A stretch of 64,000 nt of DNA, taken from positions 620,001 through 684,000 of the forward strand of contig NZ_CP034909.1 of the NCBI RefSeq assembly GCF_008932245.1. Reading direction: 5' to 3'. The position numbers were made by a program, and so were the translations under genes. Source of the stretch: Sinorhizobium alkalisoli (GTDB lineage Bacteria; Pseudomonadota; Alphaproteobacteria; Rhizobiales; Rhizobiaceae). The notes under the pieces were generated by a model. It searched no databases. It had not been told where the DNA came from and saw nothing but the letters and a program-made list of their open reading frames with translations. Positions 7,805-16,260 of the stretch are shown here, in pieces. Numbering within the stretch: position 1 is the first letter of the stretch; every line of letters begins with the position of its first letter.

Positions 7805-8791
7805 TCAGCGCCGGCCGAAGGTCCGCCTGAATTGCTCGATACCGTCGCGGTCGGCAGCCGACGGGTGGGCGTCCTGTCGACGCGGGTCCGGCCTTCGATT
7901 GTCCGCGAAGTGGGTTTCGTGCCGCGCCAGACTCTGCGGACCCGGTTCGTCGGCACGCAGCCAGGACTTGACGTGCTCGACACTCGCCCGCAGGTCCAGG
8001 GCTTTGATCAGCGCATCCGCGCGCGTGCCGCCGCCGAGTCTGTCCCCCAGATGCGGGTAGAGGCAGGCCAGCAGCGACGCCATGTCGGACGACGGAAAGT
8101 CCAGTGCGGCAAGCGTGGTGGCTAATTGCTGGCCGGAAACATCCAACAGGATCCGCTCGGCCAGGGAGTCGCTTGCCCCAAGCATGTCGGCGAGGGCATT
8201 CGCGAAGAGCACCGTCTCGCCCGTTCGCGCAAACCGCACGAGCAGTGCCTGGTGGACCTCGTCGATTGCCGGAAGCTCGGAAGGAGCGGCGGTATTCGAT
8301 CCGGTGCGAGCCAGCGCCTTGATTTCGTCGCGCAGCTTGTCCTCGCGCGCGACGCGGTCGACTGCGGTCCGGTCCACTGAAGGGGAAGGCGCAACTGCTG
8401 GCGCCGGGCCGGTCAACTCGCGGGTCTGCACGGAGGCAGCTGCGTTCTTATGGTGCTCGACCAGGGCGTCGATCACGGAAGCGGAGAGATCGTCACGGCG
8501 AGCAATTGCGCTCGCATGGGCCGGGCCCCGCTTGCGGATGATGGAGATGAGCATCCGATCCGAAACTGCCTTCGAACGGGTGAGGAAGCTTGCAGCAACC
8601 GAGATCGGCATGCTGCCGATGAGAAGGGCAACGGCTTCCGGGACATGGTCGCATTGCGAAAGAGCCGCCGCCGCCTGCCGGCGCGCCTCCTCGCTGGAGC
8701 CGAGGAAAAGTGGTTCGAACAGTTCGGCGAATTGCCTCATTTCGGACCGGCGCGGTTTGCGAAGGCTTTCGAAGCTGGTGACGGTCGCCAT
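7805..8791 (-). CDS. DUF2336 domain protein
   Basis: This encodes 328 residues from MATVTSFESL; an upstream start would give 369. Helical repeats run through most of the length: RQAAAALSQCDHVPEAVALLIG, then SVAASFLTRSKAVSDRMLISIIRKRGPAHASAIARRDDLSASVIDALV. These short HEAT-like units (L-A-x-R-x-D-L-S-x-x-V-x-D-A-L-V) characterise DUF2336 proteins, several of which in alphaproteobacteria are linked to motility or attachment control, with no established biochemical role. The C-terminus is rich in Arg and His. The first 41 codons of the longer reading have no family similarity, so the shorter start is preferred. Confidence 0.75.
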   Translation of the reverse strand: MATVTSFESLRKPRRSEMRQFAELFEPLFLGSSEEARRQAAAALSQCDHVPEAVALLIGSMPISVAASFLTRSKAVSDRMLISIIRKRGPAHASAIARRDDLSASVIDALVEHHKNAAASVQTRELTGPAPAVAPSPSVDRTAVDRVAREDKLRDEIKALARTGSNTAAPSELPAIDEVHQALLVRFARTGETVLFANALADMLGASDSLAERILLDVSGQQLATTLAALDFPSSDMASLLACLYPHLGDRLGGGTRADALIKALDLRASVEHVKSWLRADEPGPQSLARHETHFADNRRPDPRRQDAHPSAADRDGIEQFRRTFGRR

Positions 8792-9125
8792 CAGCACGAC
8801 GTCCTTCAGTCGGCCCTTTTGCGGCCTTTCCAACTCACGAAACCGATCCGTCACGACAAATCCTTGCACGCAATGCAGGCCATTGCCGATGGTTCGGAAC
8901 GGCACACGTCTCAAAAAGTAAACTGAAAACGTTAGCGTAGCATTAACTATGGACGTTGGAGCTTTATTCAGGCTTGCGGCGTTGCGGTGGCGGGATGCAA
9001 TGGCGGCAAGTGCCGCCTCCGCCTCAAAAACTCCACAAGCGGCGCTATTTCATTCCCCGGACGGTGAAAGGCCTTCGGGCCTGCCGACGGAGAAGGCCCA
9101 TCGTCTTCTTAAGGGAGAAATATCT
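8792..9125. other. 334-bp intergenic region between divergent genes
   Basis: Promoters for the DUF2336 gene (leftward) and the SH3 gene (rightward) are expected here. A TTAAC-containing AT-rich patch lies near 8930-8950. A GGCCTTCGGGCCTGCC stretch at about 9071 can form a small hairpin. No ORF with a ribosome binding site was found. Confidence 0.4.
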
Positions 9126-9752
9126 GTGAAGCATCCCTTCCTGCGGGCAGCGGCTCTCGGCGCGTTGCTCTTCATGCCGGCGATCGCCGAGGCGGCCGGA
9201 GGCATCGCAACTGCCAACGTCAATATGCGCTCGGGGCCGAGCACCCGCTATCCGGCCGTGACCGTGATACCAGCTGGTAATTCGTTGGAAATCCACGGCT
9301 GTCTGGCGGATCGGCCCTGGTGCGATGTTTCCTTCTACGGCGGTCGAGGCTGGGTCGCAGGCCGCTATGTGCAAGCGGTCTATCGCAGCAACCGCGTGCA
9401 TGTGGAACCGGAATATTATCGACCCCTCGGAATTCCCACCATTGTCTTCGAGTTCGACCGCTATTGGGATCGCAACTACCGCGGCCGCGAATTCTACCGC
9501 GATCGTGACCGCTGGCGCCGGGATCGGGTTGACGACGGTCACCGGCGTGACTGGGAACGTCGAGAGGCGCGTCCAGATTGGGACCGGGATCGTCGCCGCG
9601 GCGACGACGAATGGGAGAGCAGGGCCGACGAGGATTTCTTCGAGAACCGCCGTCGCGAGCGGGAACAGTCGCGATACGAGATCCGACGCGAATCAGAGAT
9701 GAGAACCGTTCGTGAATGCGAGATAGACGACTTCGCGTGTGAAATCGACTGA
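9126..9752 (+). CDS. Secreted SH3-domain protein with Arg/Asp/Trp-rich tail
   Basis: This encodes 208 residues from a GTG start preceded by AAGGGAGAAA. A signal peptide (MKHPFLRAAALGALLFMPAIAEAA, cleavage near 24, split here for naming only) leads into a bacterial SH3 (SH3b) domain: TANVNMRSGPSTRYPAVTV then GGRGWVAGRYV, residues about 28-85. The rest is a low-complexity tail dominated by R, D, E, W and Y (repeated RDRDRWRRDR-type units) and ending with two cysteines. SH3b domains usually bind cell-wall peptides, so a periplasmic wall-associated role is likely. The charged tail is common in rhizobial paralogues; its purpose is unknown. Confidence 0.8.
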   Translation: MKHPFLRAAALGALLFMPAIAEAAGGIATANVNMRSGPSTRYPAVTVIPAGNSLEIHGCLADRPWCDVSFYGGRGWVAGRYVQAVYRSNRVHVEPEYYRPLGIPTIVFEFDRYWDRNYRGREFYRDRDRWRRDRVDDGHRRDWERREARPDWDRDRRRGDDEWESRADEDFFENRRREREQSRYEIRRESEMRTVRECEIDDFACEID

Positions 9753-9877
9753 ACGCCGATTGGGGGGCGGGCGGTGTTGTCCGCTCCCTTTGTCGGTCCG
9801 CTCTGCCTTGTGATTTCGCGGGAACCAATCCGCGCTTCGACGCGTTGACATCGCGCAAAAGGGAAGGAGCGGACGTG

Positions 9878-10162
9878 ATGGCGGAAGAAAAGCTGGCGGC
9901 AGTGGACTCCGAATTGGATGCGGATAATCGGACGGCGGATGCACAGGCGGAACTCGAAGCACAGATTGCGGATCTCAGGACCGAGATCGCCCGGTTGACC
10001 GAGACTGTATCGGCCATCGGAAGCGGAGCGAAGGCAGTCGTGCAGGGAGAAGCGGAACTCATGACGGAGCGGGTGCGAGAGCGCGTCCGCGAGGATCCGA
10101 TTTCCACACTCCTGACGGTTGCAGGCGTCGCCTTCCTGTTCGGCGTGCTTGCAAGACGCTGA
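9878..10162 (+). CDS. DUF883/ElaB-like small membrane-anchored protein
   Basis: This encodes 94 residues from the ATG 9 bases after GGGAAGGAG. The N-terminal two-thirds is a charged, heptad-rich coiled coil (QAELEAQIADLRTEIARLTETV), and the C-terminus is one hydrophobic helix, DPISTLLTVAGVAFLFGVLARR. This layout and the final R-R are those of DUF883 (ElaB/YqjD) proteins, which anchor in the inner membrane by the C-terminal helix and in E. coli associate with ribosomes in stationary phase. The rhizobial function is unknown. Confidence 0.75.
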   Translation: MAEEKLAAVDSELDADNRTADAQAELEAQIADLRTEIARLTETVSAIGSGAKAVVQGEAELMTERVRERVREDPISTLLTVAGVAFLFGVLARR

Positions 10163-10472
10163 GAAACGCTGACGCGCGGACGCGCTCCAGCGCCCCCCAA
10201 TTCGAAGTTGGCCCAAGGCTGGTGACGCGAGACGAAGGCGCGCACCGGATTAAGACATAGTTAAATAGGGCTATGGCTCAATCGGAGCGGGCCGGCTATT
10301 ATCGGGTCTCGCATCTGATGCTCCGAAGCGGACGAAATCCGGGAGAACCGGAAGAAGGAGAAAGTGAGAACGGCGTGTCTGACCGGTCGTCACCGGGACC
10401 GCGCCAGCCCGCAGCGGGCAGGGTGAAATCTGTACGGTAGTTCATCCGTCTCGTGGAAATATGGAGACGAGC
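10163..10472. other. 310-bp region with one weak 55-codon ORF
   Basis: An ORF from ATG at 10273 to TAG at 10440 (start MAQSERAGYYRVSHL) lacks a good Shine-Dalgarno site and has a low-complexity C-terminus, so I do not call it a gene. No repeat or clear promoter could be identified. The end carries GGAGACGAGC, the ribosome binding site of the next small gene. Confidence 0.4.
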
Positions 10473-10643
10473 ATGGCAGACGTAATCAGAATGGAGGACC
10501 GCAAGGTCAAACGACCGCGTCGGCGCCCGGTGACATCGGGCAGTGCCAAAGTATTGTTCTTCACCGGCATCCGCTATGAGCGCCTCGACGGTCGTGGGCC
10601 TCAGCCGAGTGCTCCGGCAGGCAAGCACGCGAAGAAACAGTAA
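10473..10643 (+). CDS. Small basic hypothetical protein (56 aa)
   Basis: The ATG follows GGAG by six bases; an in-frame ATG 12 bases earlier is the alternative. The product begins MADVIRMEDRKVKRPRRRP and contains GSAKVLFFTGIRYERLDG, a hydrophobic strand in an otherwise strongly basic peptide, with a lysine-rich end. The GC3-rich codons and the good ribosome binding site support a real gene. I do not recognise a family. A nucleic-acid-binding role would fit the charge but is a guess. Confidence 0.55.
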   Translation: MADVIRMEDRKVKRPRRRPVTSGSAKVLFFTGIRYERLDGRGPQPSAPAGKHAKKQ

Positions 10644-10727
10644 GAACCTGACTGCGGATGACCGTTCGCAGAGGCTGGCGGCGGGGCTAATGCTCGCTGT
10701 CTCTCCCCACCCGATGAAATCCCCCCA

Positions 10728-10800
10728 CGGCGCCGAGCGTCCGGCGTGCAAAGCCCGATACGACCCGTTACAGTAGGTCTGCGCATCGAGCTTTCCGAGT
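10728..10800. repeat. Degenerate palindromic intergenic repeat
   Basis: GGCGCCGAGCGTCCGGCGTGCAAAG and GCGCATCGAGCTTTCCGAG echo modules of the elements at 2761 and 55290. It sits between convergent genes. The match is partial and by eye. Confidence 0.35.
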
Positions 10801-10802
10801 CG

Positions 10803-11351
10803 TCATGACCGCCGAAAGAGCTGACAGCTGGAGTCGCTCAGAAAATCGCGGACCTGTTCCTCGAAGCTGTCAAAAGGGGCGAGCGCGCGCAGAACCGCGT
10901 AGCCTTCCTCGTCTTTCATCTCGATCATGATCGATTGGGTCAATTCCTCCGGCGGCGACTTGCGCAGTTCCACCAGTTGGATCGGCGTTGCCACGATGAG
11001 ATCGAGATTGCCGTTGACGGCGGTGTGGTCGTTCATGCTGAACACTTCGTTCGAGCCGCTGTCGAAGACGGAGAGCGACCAGAAAGGAACGGGACCGCGG
11101 GCAATGAAGCGGGTCGGTGCATCCGCGACCGAGAAACTGCAGACGGCCGTTCGAAGAAACGGATTGCCGCTGCGCAAGCCGGTCGGGCTGGGCTCGGCCG
11201 TAAGGGGAAAGAAACTGTCCATTTCCAGAAGGTCCAGCACGCGGGTGTAGGCGTCGCGGCCGGTGAATTGCGGCAGTGCCAGGACGATCACAATGTGCAG
11301 GAGGGCTGCACCGAACAGCCCCACGAGGATGGCAAAGAGGACGCTACGCAT
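10803..11351 (-). CDS. DUF1254 domain protein
   Basis: This encodes 182 residues. An N-terminal hydrophobic helix (MRSVLFAILVGLFGAALLHI, residues 1-20) anchors it; the rest contains NPFLRTAVCSFSVADAPTRF and GPVPFWSLSVFDSGSNEVFSMND, the conserved segment of DUF1254, with no active-site assignment known. It overlaps the upstream DUF1214 gene by 8 bases. These two domains are usually found together, either as neighbours, as here, or fused, which supports a shared but unknown function at the inner membrane or periplasm. Confidence 0.85.
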   Translation of the reverse strand: MRSVLFAILVGLFGAALLHIVIVLALPQFTGRDAYTRVLDLLEMDSFFPLTAEPSPTGLRSGNPFLRTAVCSFSVADAPTRFIARGPVPFWSLSVFDSGSNEVFSMNDHTAVNGNLDLIVATPIQLVELRKSPPEELTQSIMIEMKDEEGYAVLRALAPFDSFEEQVRDFLSDSSCQLFRRS

Positions 11352-11931
11352 TGCCGCACCCGGTCTTGACGATCTTCGGCATGTCGAGATCGATCAGCCC
11401 CGACGAGCCGGCCGTCGGCGTGTCGAGCAGCGTCAATACGAGCCGGAAACTGCCCACATGCCGAAGCGCCAGCCAGTTGCCCGGCTTGGCAACGGGGGAG
11501 GCGTGGACGACGAAGCGGCCGTCCCTGGCGCGGAGCACCGTCCAGGAGTTGATCGCCGAGGGGAGGTCCGGGCTCGGCCGCAGCGTGATCCCATCGGCGG
11601 TCGTCGCATAGAGGGTCCAGAAACGAGTGGGCGGCGTGATGCCGGAAATGTCGTAGGAACAACCCGCCGAGAGCCGCTCGCCGCTGTCGTCGGTCGCCGC
11701 CGAGAACATCAGCCCCTCCGCGCTGCCGAACAGCAGCTCGCCGGTACGGGCTCGGTGCGCCTTGGCATAGGGGTCGGCAGAGGCCGTCTGTGCCGCCGGA
11801 AACGCCACCCATGGTCCTATGGCAATGGAGCCGAAACCGACCGTCGCCCTCAGCGCCCATACGGACGAAGCGATGCCACCGCCAAAGGCGACGGCAAGTG
11901 CGACGGCGACGAGGAGGGGAACTCGGAACAA
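11344..11931 (-). CDS. DUF1214 domain protein
   Basis: This encodes 195 residues. The N-terminal helix (residues 3-28) is followed by GPWVAFPAAQTASADPYAKAHRARTGELLF, the hallmark of DUF1214, with later GCSYDISGITPPTRFWTLY and LRPSPDLPSAINSWTVL. It is the first gene of the two-gene DUF1214-DUF1254 unit transcribed leftward and is probably membrane-anchored with a periplasmic domain. No enzymatic function is established for the family. Confidence 0.87.
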   Translation of the reverse strand: MFRVPLLVAVALAVAFGGGIASSVWALRATVGFGSIAIGPWVAFPAAQTASADPYAKAHRARTGELLFGSAEGLMFSAATDDSGERLSAGCSYDISGITPPTRFWTLYATTADGITLRPSPDLPSAINSWTVLRARDGRFVVHASPVAKPGNWLALRHVGSFRLVLTLLDTPTAGSSGLIDLDMPKIVKTGCGNA

Positions 11932-12052
11932 GAGGAGACTCTATTGAAAATGTGTTGGCTAACCGGCAGCTGATTCTTTTGTCCTTGCGATCTGTCCATT
12001 GGGTCCATGTTCAGGGAACCCACCTGTCGTCGTCAGTTCGGTTTTCCGCAAC

Positions 12053-14260
12053 TCAGTTCTCCGTCGAATTGGTTGTCAGTTGCCGCGTCAGAGCTTCGCC
12101 CGGCGCTTCGAGCGTCGCAACCTTGCCGCCGGCCTTTTCCCGGGGTTTGAGTGGAAGTGCATGCTCCAGTGCTTCGCCGATCGTCTTCAGCATCCGCGTC
12201 GCACCGGACGAAAGCGACCGCGGACGGATGAGCGGAGGCAGCGCGTTTTCGTCCCGGCTAGCGTCGCCGGCTTTGGCCGGTTTCTTCGACGCCACGGCCA
12301 CCGGCGCTTCAAAGCCGGGGATGTCGCGATGCTCGATGCCCTGTTCGGCATAGTCCATCAGCCGCTTGAATGTCATCGCGGGCAGCGAGCCGCCGGTCAT
12401 GTTTTCCGTGGAGGTGTAATCGTCATTACCGAACCAAACGGCCGTCGTGTAGTCGCCGGTGAATCCGATGAACCAGGCGTCGCGATAGGCCTGGGTCGTT
12501 CCGGTCTTGCCGCCGGTCACGATGCCGTTGTCAAGCGCAGCCCTACGGGCCGTCCCCATGACCGGGATTTGCGTGAGAATGCGGTTCATCGAGGACACCG
12601 CTTCTTCGCTCAAGACCCGCTCGGACGGCGGTGCGTCGCGCACGAAATCATAGAGGATGTCGCCGTCATAATTCAGGATCTGGCTGAGGCCGTGGCGCCG
12701 CGACTGGAAACCTCCTGCCGGAAAGACGGCATAGGCCGTTGCCTGGTCGAGCACCGTTACTTCAGAGGTGCCGAGCGGCATGGTCTTGTCGGTGCGGATC
12801 GGTGTCTCGACGCCCATCTTCTTGGCGGTTTCGGCGATGATTTCGGTGCCGAGCTTGTCCTTCGCAAGCCGGACCGGAATCGTATTGATGGATTTCGCCA
12901 GCGCCGTCATCAGCGTCACACGGCCGGCATAGCTGCGGCCGTAGTTCTGCGGCGACCAGCCGCGCCAGGTGATCGGCGCGTCGACGACCACCGTCTCCGG
13001 CGTCATGCCTTTTTCCATGGCGGCCGCATAGGTGTAGACCTTGAAAGACGAGCCCGGCTGGCGAAGGGCGCGGGTGGCGCGGTTGAACTGGCTCTCGCCA
13101 TAGTCGCGGCCGCCGACCATCGCGCGGACGGCGCCGCCATGTTCGATCATTACGAGGGCGCCCTGCTTCACCTTGTAGGTTTCGCCATATTGTCTGAGGC
13201 CCGATTCTACCGCTTCCTCGGCGGCCGCCTGCAGGCCCATATCGATCGTGGTCCTGACGATCAGGGAATGCTGCGCGAAGGGAGCGGCGATGCGCTGCAC
13301 CTCGTCGAAGGCCCAGTCGAGGAAGAAGTCCGGCGCCTTGACCTGGGCGCGATCGATGATCGTCGCCGGGTTGAGGCGGGCGGCGAGCACCTGCCCCTCC
13401 GTCATCAGGCCGCCCTGGACCATGTTGGTCAGGACCTCGTTGGCGCGCGCGCGCGCAGCCGGCAGGTTGACGTGCGGTGCATAGCGCGCAGGCGCCTTGA
13501 AGAGGCCCGCAAGCATGGCGGACTCGGCAAGATTGATGTCCGTGATCGCCTTGCCGAAATAGAACTGAGCCGCCGCCGCCGCGCCGAACGTGCCGCCGCC
13601 CATGTAGGCGCGGTCGAGATAGAGGCGCAGGATTTCCTTCTTCGAGAGATTGCATTCGAGCCAGACGGCAAGGAAGGCTTCCTTGACCTTCCGTTCGATC
13701 GTCCGCTCATTCGTCAGGAACAGGTTCTTGGCAAGCTGCTGGGTCAAGGTAGAGCCGCCTTGGACGACGCTGCCAGCCCGGGCATTTTCCGTCATGGCGC
13801 GAGCGAGGCCGAGAAAATCGATGCCCCAGTGCTCGAAGAACCGGCGGTCCTCGGTCGCCAGCACCGCTTTGATGAGATGGTCCGGGAGTTCGTCGATCGG
13901 GACGGAATCCTCATGGATGATGCCGCGATGGCCTATCTCGTTGCCGTAGCGGTCCAGGAAGGTCACGGCAAAATCGCCCTGGGCGCGCCAATTGCCTTTG
14001 GTTTCCTCGAAGGCCGGAAGGGCGAGCGCGAGCATCACTACCGAGCCAGCGGTCCCCCATGTCATGCCCTCGCCGAGAACTTCGAAAAGCGCCCGTTTCC
14101 AGCCGCGCACGCGGAAACGGCGGGAGAAGATGGTGGTGTCCTCCCACCATTCGGCAAGGCGGAACCCGGCATTCCACACCGTCGAATCGATCCAAGAATC
14201 GATCCGGAGGAAGATGTGTCGCGCCTTTGGCCGGTTGTCCTCTTTCCTCGGTTCCTGCAC
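12053..14260 (-). CDS. Bifunctional penicillin-binding protein 1 (glycosyltransferase/transpeptidase)
   Basis: This encodes 735 residues. A short cytoplasmic region and a transmembrane segment (about 66-84) precede the GT51 domain with ATEDRRFFEHWGID (catalytic E137), QGGSTLTQQLAKNLFL and RKVKEAFLAVWLE. The penicillin-binding transpeptidase domain has PGSSFK (SxxK, S404), the S-x-N motif in AKSINTIP and KTGTTQAYRDAWFIG (KTG). It polymerises and cross-links peptidoglycan at the outer face of the inner membrane. The length fits the PbpC/PBP1a-like rhizobial class A PBPs; which numbered PBP it is cannot be settled here. It is transcribed leftward and divergent from ycgN. Confidence 0.95.
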   Translation of the reverse strand: MQEPRKEDNRPKARHIFLRIDSWIDSTVWNAGFRLAEWWEDTTIFSRRFRVRGWKRALFEVLGEGMTWGTAGSVVMLALALPAFEETKGNWRAQGDFAVTFLDRYGNEIGHRGIIHEDSVPIDELPDHLIKAVLATEDRRFFEHWGIDFLGLARAMTENARAGSVVQGGSTLTQQLAKNLFLTNERTIERKVKEAFLAVWLECNLSKKEILRLYLDRAYMGGGTFGAAAAAQFYFGKAITDINLAESAMLAGLFKAPARYAPHVNLPAARARANEVLTNMVQGGLMTEGQVLAARLNPATIIDRAQVKAPDFFLDWAFDEVQRIAAPFAQHSLIVRTTIDMGLQAAAEEAVESGLRQYGETYKVKQGALVMIEHGGAVRAMVGGRDYGESQFNRATRALRQPGSSFKVYTYAAAMEKGMTPETVVVDAPITWRGWSPQNYGRSYAGRVTLMTALAKSINTIPVRLAKDKLGTEIIAETAKKMGVETPIRTDKTMPLGTSEVTVLDQATAYAVFPAGGFQSRRHGLSQILNYDGDILYDFVRDAPPSERVLSEEAVSSMNRILTQIPVMGTARRAALDNGIVTGGKTGTTQAYRDAWFIGFTGDYTTAVWFGNDDYTSTENMTGGSLPAMTFKRLMDYAEQGIEHRDIPGFEAPVAVASKKPAKAGDASRDENALPPLIRPRSLSSGATRMLKTIGEALEHALPLKPREKAGGKVATLEAPGEALTRQLTTNSTEN

Positions 14261-14411
14261 GGTCTTTCATGTCCCGACGCTATCCTGCCCCATCCAATAT
14301 TTGCATGGCGCCAAATTCCAATCTACTTGCATATCGCGCCGCCGGCCTTAAAAAACCGGCAATTTTCTGCGAATTTTCCATGTCGGCGTGTATTGATGGA
14401 AGTGTGACGCT

Positions 14412-14879
14412 ATGGGCGAAATGCCTTTCTGGAAGACGAAGAGCCTCGAAGAGATGTCCCAGGCGGAGTGGGAAAGCCTTTGCGACGGCTGCGGGCTCTG
14501 CTGTCTCAACAAGCTAGAGGATTGGGACACCGGCGAAATCGCGTGGACGTCGGTTCGCTGCACGCTTCTCGATGGCGAGACTTGTCGGTGCAAGGACTAC
14601 GAAAACCGACAGGCGACGGTTCCGGACTGCATTCAGCTGACGCCGGAGCGCGTGCGCGAGATAAGCTGGCTGCCGCCGACCTGCGGCTATCGGCTGATTG
14701 CGGAAGGGCGCGGGCTCTATTGGTGGCATCCGCTCGTTTCCGGCGATCCGGAAACCGTGCATGCTGCCGGCATTTCCGTGCGCGGACGCAGCATTGCCGA
14801 GGACGGGATCGATATCGACGACTATGAGGATTACCTGGTTACCTGGCCACTGGAGGTAGGGCTCGAGCCGGCCGAGTAG
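14412..14879 (+). CDS. YcgN/UPF0260 cysteine-cluster protein
   Basis: This encodes 155 residues. Conserved cysteines are arranged as [12 protein letters not shown] near residue 25, then [26 protein letters not shown] and LPPTCGYRL, the complete pattern of the UPF0260 (YcgN) family; these probably bind a metal or Fe-S cluster. Other family features include [25 protein letters not shown]. The function is unknown, and it is cytoplasmic. A 7-bp hairpin (14866-14885) overlaps the stop codon but has no T tract. Confidence 0.92.
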   Translation: MGEMPFWKTKSLEEMSQAEWESLCDGCGLCCLNKLEDWDTGEIAWTSVRCTLLDGETCRCKDYENRQATVPDCIQLTPERVREISWLPPTCGYRLIAEGRGLYWWHPLVSGDPETVHAAGISVRGRSIAEDGIDIDDYEDYLVTWPLEVGLEPAE

Positions 14880-14905
14880 CCGGCTGCAGCGTTTAGCGCC
14901 GCGCG

Positions 14906-15241
14906 TCAGTAGCCGCCGTTCCTGCGGACGAGGCTTTTCGGGGCGACGTTGCGCCACGCGGTTTCCATGGACTGGCGAATGAGTTCCTCGTCGGCATCGA
15001 CAAAATAGAGCGAGGTCCAGCCGCGCTCGCCCCAGCCGCCGGGGACGGCGGCGCAGACGCCGGGTTCGGTTTCCAGCAGCATTCGCTGCTGGTCGGGCGT
15101 GAACTTGAAGACCGCGCGTCCGGCCTCGGGCAGGGTCATGAAAACCCGTTTGCCCACACGGAAATCCCGCGTGCCGAAATGGGCATTCTCCTGTGTTCCG
15201 GGCAGGCTCAGCGCCAGCTTTTCCATCTCCTCGCTCAGCAT
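14906..15241 (-). CDS. MmcQ/YjbR family protein
   Basis: This encodes 111 residues with the family pattern LSLPGTQENAHFGTRDFRVGKRVFMTL, AVFKFTPDQQRML and GWGERGWTSLYF, matching the YjbR (PF04237) double-wing fold, sometimes annotated as DNA-binding though a physiological function is not established. It is soluble and cytoplasmic. It lies convergent with ycgN and downstream of the 46-aa gene, but a terminator at 15272-15310 separates them. Confidence 0.88.
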   Translation of the reverse strand: MLSEEMEKLALSLPGTQENAHFGTRDFRVGKRVFMTLPEAGRAVFKFTPDQQRMLLETEPGVCAAVPGGWGERGWTSLYFVDADEELIRQSMETAWRNVAPKSLVRRNGGY

Positions 15242-15271
15242 CCGAAAAGACTAGCACGAATTTATCAATTG

Positions 15272-15310
15272 ACAAAAAGCATCCGCCCACCATTTGGCGG
15301 GCGGATGCTT
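15272..15310 (-). terminator. Strong Rho-independent terminator for the 46-aa gene
   Basis: A perfect 12-bp stem (AAGCATCCGCCC / GGGCGGATGCTT) ends, read on the minus strand, in a T5 tract. It lies about 50 bases beyond the stop of the small gene at 15359 and before the YjbR-like gene, so it separates the two transcription units. Confidence 0.75.
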
Positions 15311-15358
15311 GTACAGAATGCGAGTTGGCTTCTCCCGGATTTGGCGCCGGGTGCCGCG

Positions 15359-15499
15359 TCATTCGCTTGGCGGGACCAGCTTTTCCGGCGCTTCTTTCGC
15401 CGTGCGCATCGCGCGCCATTCACTCTCGAAACGATCGAGCAAAATTTGCGGAATTCTGGATTGCGTGGCTACGGGCGACTTGTTCGCGACTGACTGCAT
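15359..15499 (-). CDS. Small hypothetical protein (46 aa)
   Basis: The chosen ATG is preceded by AGGAGG with five intervening bases, a near-ideal ribosome binding site, and the gene is followed by a strong terminator, so a discrete transcript is likely. The product starts MQSVANKSPVATQSRIPQIL and includes RFESEWRAMRTAKEAPEK; it is soluble, helical and of mixed charge. A longer reading starts 15 codons upstream without a good site. I do not recognise the family. Confidence 0.65.
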   Translation of the reverse strand: MQSVANKSPVATQSRIPQILLDRFESEWRAMRTAKEAPEKLVPPSE

Positions 15500-15965
15500 C
15501 CGGTCCTCCTGAATGATTTGGGTGGAATGAGCGGACCATTTCACATGGCAAAAACTTTGTAAATCAGAGGGTTAAATCTTTTAAACGATTGAAGAATATT
15601 TAAATCGATTAACTTCGGACCATATCCACAGCATTTGAAGCGCTGGCGCATCGGCCCGGAAGTCGTACCCGATTTTGGGAAAAGGCTCGATGCGCAGATC
15701 CAAAAGGCTACAGCGATCTTTGCGCGTCTGCGAAGGCGCGCGACGCTGGGAGATGAGCGAGGGCGCTTTCAGTGTGCGGAGTGGCTGATGTGATTTTTGA
15801 TGATTGGCCGCCAAAGGATTCAAATGAATCGCTTTTCAGGGTCGGAGGCGTGACCCGTGCGCCACGCGCCGGGTCTGCACCGGCGTTGAGGGGGCATTCA
15901 TTTGCCATTCAGCCTATATCGGATAAAAAAACCTCCATGTTGCTTCCCAAGTCGAAAGTGCATTC
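15500..15965. other. 466-bp intergenic region upstream of feuN
   Basis: This region contains a mosaic repeat (15641-15749) and an AT-rich block (15545-15640) expected to hold promoters for the small gene. The final 100 bases should hold the feuN/feuP promoter; no clear operator is visible. No supported ORF was found. Confidence 0.5.
15641..15749 (+). repeat. Palindromic mosaic repeat (RIME-like), copy A
   Basis: CGCTGGCGCATCGGCCCGGA begins it and GGCGCGCGACGCTGGG ends it; the module order (GCATCGGCCCG, CCGATTTT, CTCGATGCG, GCGCGTCTG, hairpin, CGCTG) is the same as at 53554-53670 and, inverted, at 55290-55397. It lies in the intergenic region before feuN. Confidence 0.65.
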
Positions 15966-16217
15966 ATGTCTTCACAAGTAATCATAGCCGCGCTTGCCGC
16001 AGGCCTCGCAGGCTTCCCACCGCCTGCCGTCACTGTGCCTGCGGCTGTCGTCAGTGCGGCTGGCGATTGCAGCGTCGCAGCCGCGCAAGTGGTGGCTGAG
16101 ACGGGCGGTGAATTGCTTTCCGCCCAACCGACATCCGATGGCAAGTGCGTCGTGACCGTGCTAATCCCTGGCAATGGCGGGCGGCCGAAGAAGTTGACCG
16201 TAAGGGTCCCCATGTAG
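15966..16217 (+). CDS. feuN: FeuN, small secreted modulator of the FeuQ kinase
   Basis: This encodes 83 residues with an N-terminal hydrophobic, signal-like segment (residues 4-30), two cysteines (C35 and C60) and a C-terminal VTVLIPGNGGRPKKLTVRVPM. It lies 43 bases upstream of feuP. In S. meliloti a small periplasmic protein in exactly this place, FeuN, restrains FeuPQ signalling and is essential unless feuP or feuQ is lost. Identification here rests on position, size and signal peptide plus remembered similarity. It probably acts on the periplasmic sensor domain of FeuQ. Confidence 0.85.
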   Translation: MSSQVIIAALAAGLAGFPPPAVTVPAAVVSAAGDCSVAAAQVVAETGGELLSAQPTSDGKCVVTVLIPGNGGRPKKLTVRVPM

Positions 16218-16260
16218 GCTTCTGCGCCCCGCACAAAGAACAAGGGGCTTTAGACGAGAG

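Noticed and set aside
10273..10440. 55-codon ORF MAQSERAGYYRVSHL
   Set aside because: Weak start signals and a low-complexity end; kept only as a note in the intergenic entry.
11999..14407. 802-codon ORF on the plus strand
   Set aside because: It is antisense to the penicillin-binding protein; the long open frame follows from GC-rich third positions, and the translation shows no family motif.
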